Assembly (NCBI GenBank): GCA_041685755.1
Contig: JAWLFC010000021.1
Span: 1-36,402 of the forward strand
DNA: 36,402 bases
From: Sva-07 sp041685755
GTDB lineage: Bacteria; Actinomycetota; Acidimicrobiia; Acidimicrobiales; Ilumatobacteraceae
Direction: 5' to 3'
Positions within the stretch are counted from its first letter, which is position 1. Each line of letters opens with the position of its first letter. A program made the translations under genes and the position numbers. This document shows positions 36,073 through 36,402 of the stretch, piece by piece. The notes below the pieces were generated by a model. The model was not told the origin of the DNA. It did not search any database and was given only the letters and a program-made list of their open reading frames with translations.

Positions 36073-36402
36073 TCAGTCGAGCGAGTCGTAGTCGGGGTCG
36101 CCGGGCATGGCGACGCCGACGACGCGGCCGTCATCGTCGCGACGGAGCTTCGGCAGCGTGCACGGCGGCTGTTCGACCGCGGCGCCGGCGGCGAGGGCAT
36201 CGGCGGCGGTGGCGTGCGGTTCGAGGAACCGCAGATTGACCATCGTCGGCGGCATCATCGTCAACTCGCCCGCCGCCTGCATGGCGAGCGCGTCGGCGGG
36301 TCGCACCCACAGGCTGTCGACGGTCTCGTGGTCGTCGTGGAGCGGTTCCTGGTCGTCGGGCATCTCGGTGAGGAAGAACCGCGTGTCGAACCGGCGCTGC
36401 TC
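36073..36402 (-). CDS. Nudix-family hydrolase, C-terminal part (truncated by window edge)
   Basis: The visible 109 codons include RRFDTRFFLTEMP, the ETVDSLWVRPADAL segment and a C-terminal extension (EPHATAADALAAGAAVEQPPC). The RFDTRFF pattern and the D-S-x-W-x-x-P-x-x-A after it are typical of the NUDT19-like actinobacterial Nudix proteins. The Nudix box itself would lie beyond the edge and cannot be seen, so the assignment rests on the C-terminal half. The gene is convergent with mrp. Confidence 0.6.
   Translation of the reverse strand, partial: EQRRFDTRFFLTEMPDDQEPLHDDHETVDSLWVRPADALAMQAAGELTMMPPTMVNLRFLEPHATAADALAAGAAVEQPPCTLPKLRRDDDGRVVGVAMPGDPDYDSLD

Overview
The window is a gene-dense, high-GC chromosomal segment of a free-living actinobacterium. 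Several features point to the class Acidimicrobiia (Ilumatobacter-like), though this is inference: a GlnR-type regulator beside GlnII and an alpha-type GlnA, a GSI-alpha/GlnII pair instead of an adenylylated enzyme, MT0933-like and YibE/F proteins, tandem single-domain ArsA ATPases, and many leaderless promoters in which a TAnnnT or CAnnnT box lies 6-8 nt before the start codon. No insertion sequence, phage gene or CRISPR array is visible. The organisation is ordinary chromosome, with one tRNA-Pro at the left edge and no gene-free stretch over 300 bases.

Left third (1-13.2 kb): a tRNA-Pro; an arsA1-arsA2-receiver operon divergent from an NfeD-like membrane protein; the selenocysteine pair selA-selB; a small MT0933-like protein; a DUF2817 zinc carboxypeptidase-like enzyme; a four-gene envelope cassette (coiled-coil membrane protein, TelA, solute-binding/VWA lipoprotein, mini-VWA membrane protein); and dut.

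Middle (13.2-24.6 kb): a YibE/F membrane protein followed by a CoA-pyrophosphatase-like Nudix enzyme. Next is a zinc-uptake locus, with znuC divergent from znuA-znuB and a third gene encoding a ZnuA-like lipoprotein that has lost the metal ligands. One 7-1-7 palindrome sits between the divergent promoters, and a Fur/Zur-family gene lies downstream in a nadE-zur operon. A lipoprotein penicillin-acylase-family Ntn hydrolase and an SMP-30 lactonase follow.

Right third (24.6-36.4 kb): a nitrogen cluster glnII - glnA(alpha) - glnR, with four 11-bp-spaced boxes before glnII that resemble a GlnR operator; an SGNH lipoprotein; a PLP decarboxylase coupled to an 8-oxoguanine deaminase; a ridA-tag-small membrane protein group; a Tat/lipoprotein redoxin; an Fe-S module (sufR-erpA divergent from mrp); and the 3' part of a Nudix gene running off the window.

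The most unusual signals are the ligand-less ZnuA paralogue, two genes whose best start is CTG inside a CTGA stop/start overlap, the GlnR-like box array, a family of GGGGTC-n-GACCCC palindromes next to stop codons, and the TelA/VWA cassette. I see no clear evidence of a wholly new defence or biosynthetic system; the TelA/VWA cassette and the Znu locus come closest to under-described biology.
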